A stretch of DNA of 64,000 nt. Source: Dermacentor variabilis. Taxonomy: Eukaryota; Arthropoda; Arachnida; Ixodida; Ixodidae. The position numbers and the translations under genes are program-made. This document shows positions 46,734-57,234 of the stretch, in pieces; position 1 is the first letter of the stretch; the number at the start of each line of letters is the position of its first letter. The DNA is taken from assembly GCF_050947875.1 (NCBI RefSeq), contig NC_134569.1, positions 21,117,631 to 21,181,630 of the forward strand, in the 5' to 3' direction. Below the pieces are notes generated by a model. That model was not told the origin of the DNA. It did no database searches and worked only from the letters and a program-made list of their open reading frames with translations.

Positions 46734-47130
46734 CTGAATGTTAAGGAACGGGTGTAATGTGGGAACACAGGACGGTGGACCGTTGAAATAATTATCAAGA
46801 GGCGAACAGGGTAAGCCGCAGCGTGGAGCCAACGCTTTGACAATGAAACCTGTCTAGTTTACGGTGCTTACATCTTGCTCCTACCACTCGACAAAGCCAA
46901 ACTTATCAATTTTGTCAGTGCACATTGCTGTATTTAACTCGGGACAGGTACTCGCTAGTTTCTTTTTCTTGGGGGCTGACAGAGAAGCTGGGCCTGGCAA
47001 GTCTTGCGTAATGTAGACTGACTGCTCTCAGGAATATGCATGTATTAGTTTCGGTAACAAGTCAGCAGCAAATCAGATTGAAAGAAAATGGGGCCTCATA
47101 TTATGTTCTCCTTTTTTCTCCCTCACACAG

Positions 47131-48686
47131 ACCGTCGTTTTCTTGGACAAAGCCATGCTGAAACTGCTGCTCAACCACTGGCAAGAGTCGTACCACAAGG
47201 CTCCGACCAGGGTTACCAGCGAGGACCCGTTGCTCTGCACGGACCTCGCCAAGACTCGACCGAACGAGGAGTTCCTCGTGTCTAGGGTGAACCCGGTCTT
47301 CGTAGACTCTAGCAGCGACGTTTCACCAAGCAGCACAATCAACAAACCATCAACGTCCACCAAGACCACTGCTGACGTCCACAGTTCACAGGACGGCGAT
47401 AACGAAGCCGCTTCGACGTCCAAGGAGCCCCCGAAACCACCTGATCCACTGAGAGGGGCCGCTGAATCAGCTTCCACGTCAGCTGTTGCAGAAACGAATT
47501 CTAACTCCGAAGCTTCTTCGAAGATAGACACGACAGATTCCGAAGTTGTAGTGACAGTTGACAGTGATAAAAAGCCGAGCGAGTCGCAGCCTTCGGAAGG
47601 CGACTCACCAAAGGACTCACTGGAGACTGACAGGTCCTCCTCACCGAAGCCCTTGGTGGAGCTTCGCGGGTGGCAAGAGAACAAGCCGGAGGACAGAGTG
47701 CTTGACCGCTTGAGAAGTTCGGGAAGGGCGTCACTCATCACGAAGGAAAAACTCAACCTTGTAGAGAAAGTGATCGCCGAGAGACTCGGCAGGAGGATTC
47801 CGGAGCCCGGCATACGTAAGACGATCGAACTCCTCAAGAACGAGTCAGCACCACCGTCCCCGCAGCAGACGCTTCTACCAGCTGCAAAGAGAGAGCAAGT
47901 CGAGGCAGCCTCTGAGCAACCTTCCACGTCAGCAGCGCCTCCGGAACCGTCTCCTACAAGCAGCGGTGACAGACAGGAAAGTCCCGTGCCATCTGTGACA
48001 CCTCCGCCGCCAACTTCAACGGAGGAGACAGCGTCTGTTGTCGACGGCAGCGTCCAAGCCGAAGCAAGCAAGACACCCGAAGCCCCTTCTGAAGCGGGAT
48101 CCTCAGTGGCGTCAGCGTCTGCGCCCAAGGAAGAGAGCTCGGAGACAGTCAGCATGCCCAAAATTGAGGACGCCCACTCAGACTCCATGACGGATTCGTC
48201 CAACAGCAAGAAGGAGGAACGCAAGACCGGCAAGTCTTCCGGTCCGTCCACATCAGAGGACAGCGGCATCACGCGAGGCGACCAAGTCTACTCGGAAACG
48301 GGCCGACGCAAGGTTTCGACAAAGTCTGATTCCTCGGACCAGAGCAGCTCCGAGGCCAGTAGAGGAAAGCGCCACCGCAGAATTAAGAAGGACTCGTCCC
48401 GGGACAGCACCAAGAAGCGGCACAAGTCGTCCTACAAGTCTCGCTGCAGCTTCTGCAGCAAGACACCCAAGAAGTCCCACCAGAGGAATGGCCGCAAGCA
48501 CAAGCACCGGAGCATGACCGAGTCCGGCCTCGTGTCAGGCTCCGGCTCGCTGTCGGACCTGGCCTTCGAGCACCCATGGCTGAGCGACAGCTGCACCGCC
48601 CTTTGCCGCCAGAAGCGGTCCTCCATCACGTGCATGGAGAGCTGCAGGGACTACCCCTGCGAGGATTTCCACAACGCCGTTTACAG
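47131..48686 (+). CDS. Exon of an unrecognised tail-anchored, cysteine-rich membrane protein
   Basis: This is the first visible coding exon of a gene continued at 49,079, 52,523 and 54,114; joined in frame they encode 710 residues. It opens after a pyrimidine-rich acceptor (TTTTTTCTCCCTCACACAG). The frame is open from the acceptor, so the true start is probably in an unseen upstream exon; the first internal ATG is at 47,155. Residues 1-60 look helical and conserved (FLDKAMLKLLLNHW). Residues about 60-430 form an acidic Ser/Thr/Pro/Glu-rich linker of low complexity, with one more ordered island near 173-240 (LITKEKLNLVEKVIAERLGR). A Lys/Arg-rich stretch (about 410-460) follows, then the first seven of 14 clustered cysteines (439, 442, 488, 492, 501, 505, 510). 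Function unknown. It ends at ACAG/GTGGGC, phase 2. An antisense frame of 399 codons here is a compositional shadow. Confidence 0.88.
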
Positions 48687-49078
48687 GTGGGCTGTCGTGA
48701 CGTTAGCTCCTGCACTTGCATATAGTTCCAATGCGGCTCTGGTAGAAGCGACCGACTCAAACAGGTGATTGTAATTGGTGAACTGCATTGAACAAGGGCT
48801 CAGCATCTTTAATGTAGCTGGTGTGTTTCTGTACTATCTTCTCGGATTGACAGGTATACTGAGAAATAGAGATTGTGAAGTTCGATGTAACTGATCACCT
48901 TGCTTTACAGCAGGTTTTCTTGTTCATTTTAGGACGATTTTCTCTTTTGAACATTCCACGGAGCAGAGTAATTAGAGACAGGAATGCTTGTCCAGCTTGC
49001 TACTCAGTACAAAGATGAGGCGATAAAATGACCGGAGAATAACGCTTCGTAACGTTTCCCGCTTCGTCGCCCCGGCAG

Positions 49079-49315
49079 GTATCCCGGGGGCCACCTTGGC
49101 TGCGAAGGCTGCAGCTGCATCCGGGCTCCGTTCCCCGAGTGCTGCCGCTGGGGCGACGTTCCTCGCAGCCGCTACTCGTGGAACGGCAGCGAGGCGGCTG
49201 CCGTGGCGGCGGCTGGCGGGCACCCCCTGTGCGCTTGTCGCAGGGCGCACCCCGTGTTCTCGTCCAGGAGGAAAGTCAAGTTTGCCCACAAGTCCAAGGA
49301 CTCTGTCCAGCAGAA
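49079..49315 (+). CDS. Second exon: cysteine-rich segment of the tail-anchored protein
   Basis: This 237-bp exon follows the acceptor CCCCGGCAG and ends at CAGAA/GTACGT, a strong donor. It enters and leaves in phase 2, so it could be skipped without a frameshift. It encodes residues 519-598 and adds seven cysteines (527, 530, 532, 540, 541, 570, 572), with CEGCSC and PECCRW as the densest motifs. Together with the previous exon these could chelate metal or form disulfides; which one depends on topology. If the C-terminal helix is a tail anchor, this part faces the cytosol, where zinc binding is more likely than disulfides. An Ala-rich run (about 558-566) and basic residues (RRKVKFAHKSK) follow. 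The codons are GC-rich at the third position, as in the neighbouring exons. Confidence 0.85.
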
Positions 49316-49583
49316 GTACGTGGCACGTCATTGCCCGGCGCTGCGAAACTGCAAGAACAGGGTAGATGAATGAGACGGGGAGTCTGCGTGGATGTCGCCG
49401 TCTAAGTAGAGAGACCGCAGCATGAAATGAACTGCTAAGGGCCCAGCTAGTGCACGAAAACGATCACAAGGCACAATATAGAATAAGAAACGGCTGTTCG
49501 ATGTGTTAATGCTTTCTTTTATGGTGTGTGTGTGTGTTCGCACATTTTTAGTGTCAAGGTATCGTGAACGTATTGCTTCCCTC

Positions 49584-51247
49584 CAGGGTGTCTACCATGT
49601 TGACATTTCCAAATTCCTTGAGTTTTCCAGGTTTTCCCTGAGGGAATTGGCATTATTCCCTGAGTGCACAGAACTTTGTTTTATGTCAAGACGGGCTCCT
49701 TACATCATGTCGCCCAATGGTGTCACTCTCTAGTAAGCATGCTAAAAAATAAAAAAGAACAACCTAGTTCAGTTTGAATAGTAAGCGGTAGTGTTTATTT
49801 TATTCAAAAAGAAAACAGAAGGGAGGGGTTAGTAAAATGCACAGCGAATAAAATATCTCCGAAAGAAATAGTAAAAACCATTGCAAATCGAGTCGAACAT
49901 TCTCAAATGCGAATAAGAAAGGGATGCATGCAGAATATTTTCGAATATGAGGTATTTCTATCAACTGATAGAAAGCTAATTGGTATGAGGCCCGAACTTT
50001 ATCACAAGTGAGATATCTCGCAACAGCTGGTAAGTCAGCCTCAACTGTCCTGACATACTCTCATCCTGCACACAACGCCTCACTGTTGCATTTCACTGTT
50101 TTTAAAGATGTTTTTTTTTTTTGCTTTGATGAGGGACACCTGCATCTCGGCATCAGCCAACACTTTGCTTTTAGAGTGCAAGCTCCTTAAAAAAAAGTGG
50201 TCGCATGCTTCCTTTGCTGTTCATTTCTGAATGCGTAGGTTTTTGTCTTCTTGTTCTCCTTCGGCTGCGCGTTCGCCACACGGACTATTTGAAGCATCCT
50301 CCTGGACATATGTACAGTCAGCGTACGATTTTTCGGACTCCCTAGGGGCCGCGAAAACGTCCGAAAAAATGAATGCATGCCTTTTACAGCCCTTAAAGGT
50401 TCAAATGGCCACAGCCACGTCCTAAATAGCTCTGAAGGCCGGCCAGTACACTTGTTAGGCACATCGGTACTTGTACTGGGACAGGATATGGCGGGTGCAC
50501 GCGTGTATAATTAAGGAGTACATACTCTGCCCCATGACAGTTGCCCCTTCCCACACTTGTTATGTTTCACAGCGTAACAATACTGTAATGAGGCGAACTG
50601 ACTTTCGGGAACCGTCATTATGCAAGGCACCGCGCTTTCCGAACTTCGTAGCCAACCGCAATGACCACAAAGGCGGTATCGATGCCATTGCTGACAGCAG
50701 CGAATTCTTTCAATGAAGAACACGGCACAGAACGGCAAGAAGCTTAAGCTAGGCCTAGCATTGCCGCGGTGGTGGCTACGGCTGCAGGCGGATCTGCGTG
50801 CGAGTGTGCCGGGTCGAGGCGGCGAGGTTATCAAAATGACGGCGGTGGCGGTTTTGATTAATGCCGTTTCGGACCTGCAGTCATGGCAAAAAGTCCGGAA
50901 AATTGGACGGCGAAGCGTTCTTGTGTCCGAAATTTTAGACGTTCTTATGCATTGACCCTATGGGGTACATAGTTGTGCCGCGAAGCCGTCCGAATTATCT
51001 GGTGTCCGGAAAGTCTGTCGTTGACTGTACTCTGGCAACTCCTCCAGCCGACGCGGCGTCAAAGACCATTAGTTACGATTCCTCTCTGTTGCTCGAGCCA
51101 GCATTACCGTGACTTTCGTTCCCTTTCAATAATGTTACAGCTAATTTTCCCTGATAGAAGCACAAATTGCCTGAGTTTTCCCAGAGTGTTTCCAGACTAC
51201 TCAAAATCCCTGAGAATTCCCTGTTTTCCCGGTTGGTAGACACGCTG
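49584..51247. mobile_element. hAT-like DNA element in intron 2
   Basis: CAGGGTGTCTACCA at 49,584-49,597 is matched by the inverse of CAGCGTGTCTACCA ending at 51,247, with one mismatch. CAGGG termini are usual for hAT elements. Subterminal regions are full of short GGGAA / CTCAGGG words in both orientations (TTCCTTGAGTTTTCC on the left, TGCCTGAGTTTTCC on the right). The 8-bp flanks (CTTCCCTC and GTCTCTTA) do not match, so a target-site duplication is not demonstrated. No transposase is recognisable, so this is a non-autonomous or decayed copy. It is interrupted by the Tigger/pogo-like element at 50,315-51,027. Confidence 0.6.
50315..51027. mobile_element. Tigger/pogo-like (Tc1/mariner superfamily) element, nested
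   Basis: The left end is CAGTCAGCGTACGATTTTTC followed by GGAC; the right end inverted is CAGTCAACGACAGACTTTCC followed by GGAC. Both ends are flanked by TA (50,313-50,314 and 51,028-51,029), the target-site duplication of this superfamily. TCCGGA/GTCCGAA words recur at both ends, as in pogo/Tigger termini. The 713-bp interior has no recognisable transposase. It lies wholly within the hAT-like element and so inserted later. Confidence 0.68.
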
Positions 51248-51342
51248 GTCTCTTATGCTTGTCTGAGTCCGCTTTGGCAGGCCCGAAGTATGTACAAGAA
51301 AATATGTATGTACGTATAAATATGAAGTATGCATTGTAGCAG

Positions 51343-51505
51343 GTATGCATTGCGTGCACCATCGATGAGTGAAACAGGGACCAAGGTTTTCAAACAAGAA
51401 CGAGCTTTAATTCAGCTCAACCACCATCGGGAGCTCATTCGGCGCCTGCGGAAGAAATACCGCCTGGGCCCGGTGCACATTAATGCGTGGAGTTTGGCGC
51501 ACGAG
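51343..51505 (+). other. Possible alternative exon in intron 2
   Basis: Between an acceptor-like TTGTAGCAG and a strong donor (CACGAG/GTATGTG) lies 163 bp open in the frame that reads SETGTKVFKQERALIQLNHH, then RELIRRLRKKYRLGPV and HINAWSLAHE. The segment accepts phase 2 and leaves phase 0, exactly like the 136-bp exon at 52,523, so it could replace that exon between 49,315 and 54,114. An internal ATG (51,367) could also make it an alternative first coding exon. The composition looks protein-like. The upstream pyrimidine tract is weak and I do not recognise the peptide. It could instead be a remnant of a transposon gene. Confidence 0.35.
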
Positions 51506-51659
51506 GTATGTGGTTGAGGAGGGCGGCCAGCACACCTTCTGTAGCTGCAAAAGGGCCCATGTGCAGGGCAGCTGCTCGTTGTAAGCTGTAACCGCTATTC
51601 ATATTAATAAACCCACACGGATGTCAATTGCTCGTATACGTCGCTGCAGGTCAGCTGGT

Positions 51660-51713
51660 GGAGCGACGCATGCGACTGGAGCGACGCATGCGACTGGAGC
51701 GACGCATGCGTAG
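51660..51713. repeat. 18-bp minisatellite, three copies
   Basis: Three tandem copies of GGAGCGACGCATGCGACT, the third ending GCGTAG. GCATGC makes each unit partly self-complementary. It lies within intron 2 of the host gene. Confidence 0.9.
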
Positions 51714-51962
51714 TATGGTAATTGCGGGTTCCTCCAGTATCTATCTCGCGAAAATAGCGAGCGCTTCACTTGGAACCCTCCGACTCGCTTTATATTTTTG
51801 AGTGCGAATGACTAGAATTGAAGTTTATTTCTTGCGTGCAGTATAGAGTAAAACATGTGAACAAGGCATTTGGATTCCTAGCTCAAGGCTAGTTTGGATC
51901 CGTAACAACATTTTGTATAGAAATGTGAGCGCACGTTATCCTCGTTTCTTCATTGTCCATCA

Positions 51963-52162
51963 TGGTGGCGTAGTGGCTGTGGCGTTGCGCTGCTAAGCCT
52001 GAGGGCCTGTGTTCGTATCCAGAGCGCGGCGGCCGCATTTCGATAGGGGCGAAATGCAAAAACGCCCGTGTTAACCGAGCATTGGGGTTCCCATTAAAGA
52101 AGCCACTACGGCGTGCCGCATAATCTATAGGCTTTTGCACGTTAAACGCCAGAAATGAATTA
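51963..52162 (+). mobile_element. Ruka-type SINE in intron 2
   Basis: The head GGTGGCGTAGTGGCTGTGGC followed by GTTGCGCTGCTAAGC carries the A-box region. The B box is mutated (GTGTTCGTATCCA). The body is collinear with the other Ruka copies (GCATTTCGATAGGGGCGAAA, then CACTACGGCGTGCCGCATAA and CACGTTAAACGCCAGAAATG). A segment of the body is missing after CCATTAAAGAA. It lies in the same orientation as the host gene. Confidence 0.82.
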
Positions 52163-52522
52163 AGTAACTGTTTATTCATTTACACAGCCAGCCTTTCTTG
52201 TCCCACGTTCTCAGGTGACTCAGTGGCGAAGATAGCGACCTACAGTTGACTTCTCAGACATCGAAACTTTTCTTGCAATTAAATCTTTAAACGTTTCTCA
52301 GCGCCAGGAAAGGGACGACTACACCATATGAAAGTGGCCGCTGCAAATCTAGGTAGTCCGTATGGCCTCGGTTACGGACGCTCGCATCGCCCATAAAGTG
52401 TACGACTGCAATCTTTGTACGTAACAAAATATAGTGTGCATATACTTACACAAGCAACGCAGATTAAAACCCGCGCACACGGAGGAGCTAACGTTATCGC
52501 TCAAACTGGCTTATCCGCGCAG

Positions 52523-52658
52523 GACTGAGTTGAACGAAGACGAGGAAGATGCTGATCAGGCATCCGGCGAGGGCAACCCCGACTCCGCCACCAAGTCGGA
52601 CCAAGGGAGCTTCGGCGAAGTGCCCGCCAAGGAGCCCCCATCCAACGGCCACATTCTG
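52523..52658 (+). CDS. Third exon: acidic segment of the tail-anchored protein
   Basis: This 136-bp exon lies between acceptor TATCCGCGCAG and donor CTG/GTTCGT. It enters in phase 2 (completing Lys598) and leaves in phase 0. It encodes residues 599-643, a very acidic, disordered-looking stretch (TELNEDEEDADQASGEG) followed by KEPPSNGHIL. It links the cysteine-rich region to the membrane-proximal exon. Because its length is not a multiple of three, skipping it would break the frame, whereas replacing it by the candidate exon at 51,343 would not. Confidence 0.8.
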
Positions 52659-52679
52659 GTTCGTCCTTTGCTAAGCTAT

Positions 52680-53155
52680 ACACTCTTAAAAAAAAAAAAA
52701 GATCGTAGTAGTTACTACCTAGTGCCACACGACTTGCTACCTTATTATAACTGCAGTTGGCAACGATAGATTTAATAACATTACCAACTAAACAAGGTAG
52801 GCACGGTGACTAATGTGTTTCAGCTACTAATTTCAAACGTAGTTAACACCACCTCGTGCAAAGATTTTCGCCTCTGCTGCATATATTGAAACAGCTGTGG
52901 CGTATTTCAAAGTAGGTCCAATGTAAGTGTTATAAAATGGAGACTAACTGTTAACTGCGTTCTAAAGTTCTAACTAAAGGTTAACTGCGTTCGGAATTGG
53001 TAGCTGAGACCCATTAGCAACAGTAGCTACCTTGTTTAGTTAGCGATGCGACTAACTGTATCGTTACCAACTGCCGTTATATTAAGATAGCAAGAGGTGT
53101 GGCACTAGGTAGTAACTACTACGACCACCGTCTTCTTTCTTTCTTTTTTTTTACT
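52680..53155. mobile_element. MITE with roughly 150-bp terminal inverted repeats
   Basis: The left arm (about 52,690-52,847) and the inverted right arm (about 52,980-53,145) share GTAGTAGTTACTACCTAGTG then CCACAC, GCAGTTGG, AACTAAACAAGGTAG and CAGCTAC, roughly 80% identical by eye. The arms enclose about 130 bp and each end carries an A/T run. There is no coding sequence, so it is a foldback-type MITE. It begins only about 20 bp after the donor of exon 3. GTTAACTGCGTTC is duplicated at the inner edge of the right arm. Confidence 0.78.
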
Positions 53156-54113
53156 GTTTCAGAACGCTAGTGGTTTCGCTGGCTTTGGTATAGAAGAGGT
53201 CAGGACAAGCAGGCATACGGCGCACAGGGTGCTCGGAACGGGACACCGACGGTGCATAATAAGGCAGTTAATCGTGTTAAATAGTTTATTGGGCCGAGAG
53301 TAAACCGAATAAATGGAGCAGGTTCTGTCCACCATTTTCACCGCTTCTATGCATGCACACGCGCGTGCAGAGGCACACAAACCCACTTGAAATCCAAACA
53401 GGACAGAAGTTCACAGGAAGGCAGAGGTCTGACGTATCAAAAGACAATTTCCGTTTTTCACCACTGTTGATCACACCCACTCTAAGTACTTTTCGAGGAA
53501 GCGTCCTAAGAAAGTGGTCTACCCCGTTCATTGAGCCAGCGGCCTAGAAAATTGGAGGCCCACAAAGTAAATAGTGCCGAACATACCTACCGATTCATTG
53601 GCTGGCGTGGAAAGTGTGCGAGATTGTTCAGCTTCTTCGCGGCTTCCGCTTCAGCAAGCCCAATTTCTAACTGCAACTCCTCGCACTTCTCGGCCCTCAG
53701 CTTGTAACATGCGTGACATACAAGGCAGAGGCTGTAAGCAAAGTTGAGAAGGAATTGCAAGTGGTAATCGGAATGAAACAGGTTGCATAATGACGGGTTG
53801 CGTCCTCCATACGTGTTCGGTCTGGTCCTTTTCGCTTGTCAACTGCCTCCGTGAGATTGAGCTTTATGACAAGCTCCATAATCACTGCCACACTGTTTGC
53901 CAATAAGTCCGACAGGTCTGCTTAAAGTTTTATGGTTCAATTTTGTGTTTTTGCGTGAGTTCATTTATGTTGTTCTGAAAGCCAGAACATATGATATCGA
54001 AAACCGGGATACTGATTTGAAAACATTGAACAAGGGTCCAAATCACTAAAGTTGCACATGTGCTCTTTTTCTAAAGTGTCATTTTGTTTTTTTGTTTTCG
54101 CACGTGTTTGCAG

Positions 54114-54317
54114 GCTGAGAATGGCTTGCTGGAGAAGCAGCAGGGGCCTCCAGGACCCCCGTACGCCTGGGAGGAATGGCGGCGATACATGCGGGAAAAG
54201 ACCCTTCGCTCGCGCCGCAAGAGGGCGCTCTGCATGGGCGTCATCGCACTGTCCATCATACTGTTCGTGGGCATCTCAGTATCCCTGGGCCTCGCATACT
54301 TGCGCAGGAAGTTCTGA
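54114..54317 (+). CDS. Last exon: transmembrane tail anchor
   Basis: The exon follows acceptor TGTTTGCAG, enters in phase 0 and ends in TGA at 54,315. It encodes residues 644-710. A short Pro-rich stretch (QQGPPGPPYAW) and a basic membrane-proximal segment (KTLRSRRKRA) precede a single hydrophobic helix at about 681-706 (CMGVIALSIILFVGISVSLG), with only RRKF after it. A lone helix at the extreme C-terminus, no visible signal peptide and flanking basic charges fit a tail-anchored protein inserted post-translationally with its bulk in the cytosol. Basic residues on both sides are more typical of ER or mitochondrial outer membrane targeting than of the plasma membrane, but this cannot be decided here. 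Confidence 0.88.
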   Translation, partial: AENGLLEKQQGPPGPPYAWEEWRRYMREKTLRSRRKRALCMGVIALSIILFVGISVSLGLAYLRRKF

Positions 54318-57234
54318 AGCACCGCCAGTGTGCAGAATCCGGACCAGTCGAGGGATATATAGCCGCTGCGCTGGCGTTTCTGCGGAGCACGTCCCCTCAG
54401 TTCGACCGCGGCGCTTACGGCCAAGCCCATTGTGGTACACCAGTTCAATGCACAGCATTTATGCTCTTCCATAAGGTGGAAGTAAAAGACAACGCGGGAA
54501 AGTATGTGAGATAGCAAGATGAGAGGACTTACGATGGCATGTCATCCGCAGGTTCCGGCGCATCGAGCGTACTGAATCGGCTTGATGCATAGCACGTAGA
54601 GCTGGACTTCCACAATCCATCAATAACGTATCGCGGATGAAATTGTGAGCCTTTCTTGATTGGTTTCCTTGCTATAGTTTCGAGTAGATAGATATTAGTC
54701 AAATTGATTACTGCGCACTGCGCTTATTGGCTTTCACTTTGATTACAAAAGCCTAGAAACGCTTTTAATTTCTGAATTTTTAGGCTTAAAAATCTAACGC
54801 TGCTCTTTACAAGTCTCGATGTGCGAGTAGTCTATTTGAAATGTGCAAAGCACGCCCGCTTATTCGCTCTGCGCGAGAGATACAGACACACTTTGCCAAC
54901 AAGAGAATCTGGATGTAATACCTTGTAAGGAGCCTTGTAATACTATTACCAGAAATGCACAGCGACACAAGCAGCTACTGCTTAGGAGTGTGACAGAGTG
55001 CAACCCCCGCTAGCCGCAAAATTAGGTTAACGTACTGTCTAATCACAGAAAGAATCCACGACGATGGCAGTGTTCTCGTCCAATCGTGCATCCTGCGAAA
55101 CGACGAGGGAGCAAGGACTCATCACGGAGACGCAAACAACGTGCGCCTCGACCCCAATACGCGCGGTCTCCGAGGTCGCCGGACTGCGCGGCCAGAGTTG
55201 GCGACCATCGGTGCACACGGACCAGGCCGCCAGGGGAGGATGGACGCAGCGCTCGTTACCGCGTTACCGTGTGTGTGTTTCAAGACATGCGCCGCCTCCT
55301 TTGAAAGCCATCGTGCAGCGTGCAAAGCCGCCGACGCTCCCTGCAATACCCCAGGCCGAACTGTGTGTGGAAGTCATTCTTTTTTCCCCTCTCTCCTTTC
55401 TCACAAGACACAAGTGCGTACATACGTTTCCAATAGTGGACCGCTTTCAGCCAAGAGCCCTTAAAAGCGGCGGACCGAATGCACGCCGCTGTGTTTCTTT
55501 CTTTCTTTGTTGATCTTTTCATATATCTCAAATGGCCCTCAATGAGGGGCACTGCGTAGGGGGGATGGGCTTATTTCTATAAGTGCCCTCAGTATGCAGC
55601 TAGAATTTAGGCCGATCACTTCGTGGCAGTTGATCAAACATGGTTATGAGGTGATGTGATCATCATATTAAGTCAAGTGGAAGCGAAAGAAAATCAAGAA
55701 ATGAAATCAATTGTGTAGCCAAGTTCTGATCATCAATCAAGAGGTTTGGTTCCGTCATCATTTTACTACGTATCCTATTTGTGCCAGTCCGGCCAGAGGA
55801 ACCCTGCAGTAAGCTGTTGAATGCGCAGAAGAAAGGTGTGTTGTTAGACTTTTCATCATACTTGGCGCAGAACGGGCGAGATTGTTTGCGGAACACGCAG
55901 CTGTCATCGACTTTCATAACGAGGGAAATCTGACAAAAACTGTGTTGACTTTACCAGCTAGCCTTGTAGCTATCGAAGTATAATGCGTGACTGATTGCTG
56001 CGCATTGGGAAGCAGCGCCTGCTGCTTGGAAATGTATTCAAGAACCATCCATATACTTATTTGCTGCGCACTGCTAGAGAGTGTTGCAACTGTCAGTGCT
56101 GAAAACGTGGCGCAAACGCGCCATTGCTTGCACCAACCGGTGTTAGCAGGGACACGCAACTTCTAGAAGTATTCGCTTCCTTTACGGCCCGGCGTTGTGG
56201 ATATTGTCTCATTATCATGGCCGTCTTGCAACACGCTCGTATCACGACTCGACCACGAGAATTGATTGTGCGTCCCTGCGCTAGGCTGCTTGTGGTTTCT
56301 GCGTGCTTGCAGGAAACGAACAAATGACCTCTTCAGCCAGGTTCCTCAGTTTTCGCGTTATTTATATGTACTCAGCCTTCAAACAAATGTGCTGGCGTCC
56401 TGTCGGATACTGGAGAAGTCAGTTGTGCATGGTTACCCGAGCGCCCGTATAGGGGCTACACACGTAGGTTCAATTATGGATGCCTTATGACGCCTGTAAT
56501 CAACCTGCTGGGATTATCCTCGATCGTCAGCTGAACTGAGGACTGCTAGTACGGCTGACTATGTGGAAATTTTTCACGGCTAAACGCCACTTGCGTCATA
56601 ACTTCTCCAGGTAAAGGAGGACAATAAGTGCCAACGATATGTGTACTATAAGAGACTCGATTTGGAGTGAGCTTCTGAATGGCTTGACTATATTTCGTCT
56701 GCTTTCTAGAGCGCACCTTGTTTTTGTCAGCTCCACATCGAGGCAGGCGTAACCATGAAGAAAATAATAGCCTGAAAAACTTAAAGAAAAGGGACCACTC
56801 AATATTCTAAGTGACATGCAGTGAACATGTACGACTGTTTCTTTTTCGACCACTTGTGTCAGTCACTATACGGGGTTACCGACGCTCCGAGCTACTAGCG
56901 TAGTCACTAGTCCAAGATGTTATTACAGGCACACTGTAAGACGCATTCAATGCTTCTGTGCCTGCAGGGTATAGTTTCGTCCAAGAGTTTTAACTGGTTA
57001 CTTACTGTGTTGAATTTTAATTTGTTGGTACAGTAATTATAACTTAAGATGCCTATACCAGGGATATATGTCTGCCTGCTGCAGAGTTGTTGCTATCGGT
57101 GTGCTTTGTGAGATGAAATAAAATTTTTCTCGCCGTTTTTACAGAAGTTGAGTTTTTTGTTGTCCTTGTTTGTGAAGATCTCTAAAGAATACAATAAGAA
57201 AACACCGCCCAAGCACTCCGTACAGATGGTTAAC
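54318..57234. other. 3' flank or long 3' UTR of the host gene; no other gene
   Basis: No AATAAA was found near the stop codon. The first one I find is at 57,117, so either the 3' untranslated region is about 2.8 kb or a variant signal is used earlier. Open frames at 55,064-55,513 overlap on both strands in GC-rich DNA and show no domains. Confidence 0.45.
57117..57122 (+). terminator. Candidate polyadenylation signal AATAAA
   Basis: AATAAA is followed about 35-50 bp later by a G/T-rich run (TTTTTTGTTGTCCTTGTTTG), the usual downstream element. It is the first canonical signal I find after the last exon, 2.8 kb beyond the stop codon. Confidence 0.3.

Noticed and set aside
47073..48272. 399-codon minus-strand open frame, Ser/Leu/Val-rich
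   Set aside because: It lies antisense to the first exon of the host gene. The Ser/Glu/Pro-rich, GC-ended codons on the plus strand leave few stops on the other strand. It has no domain, start context or splice support.
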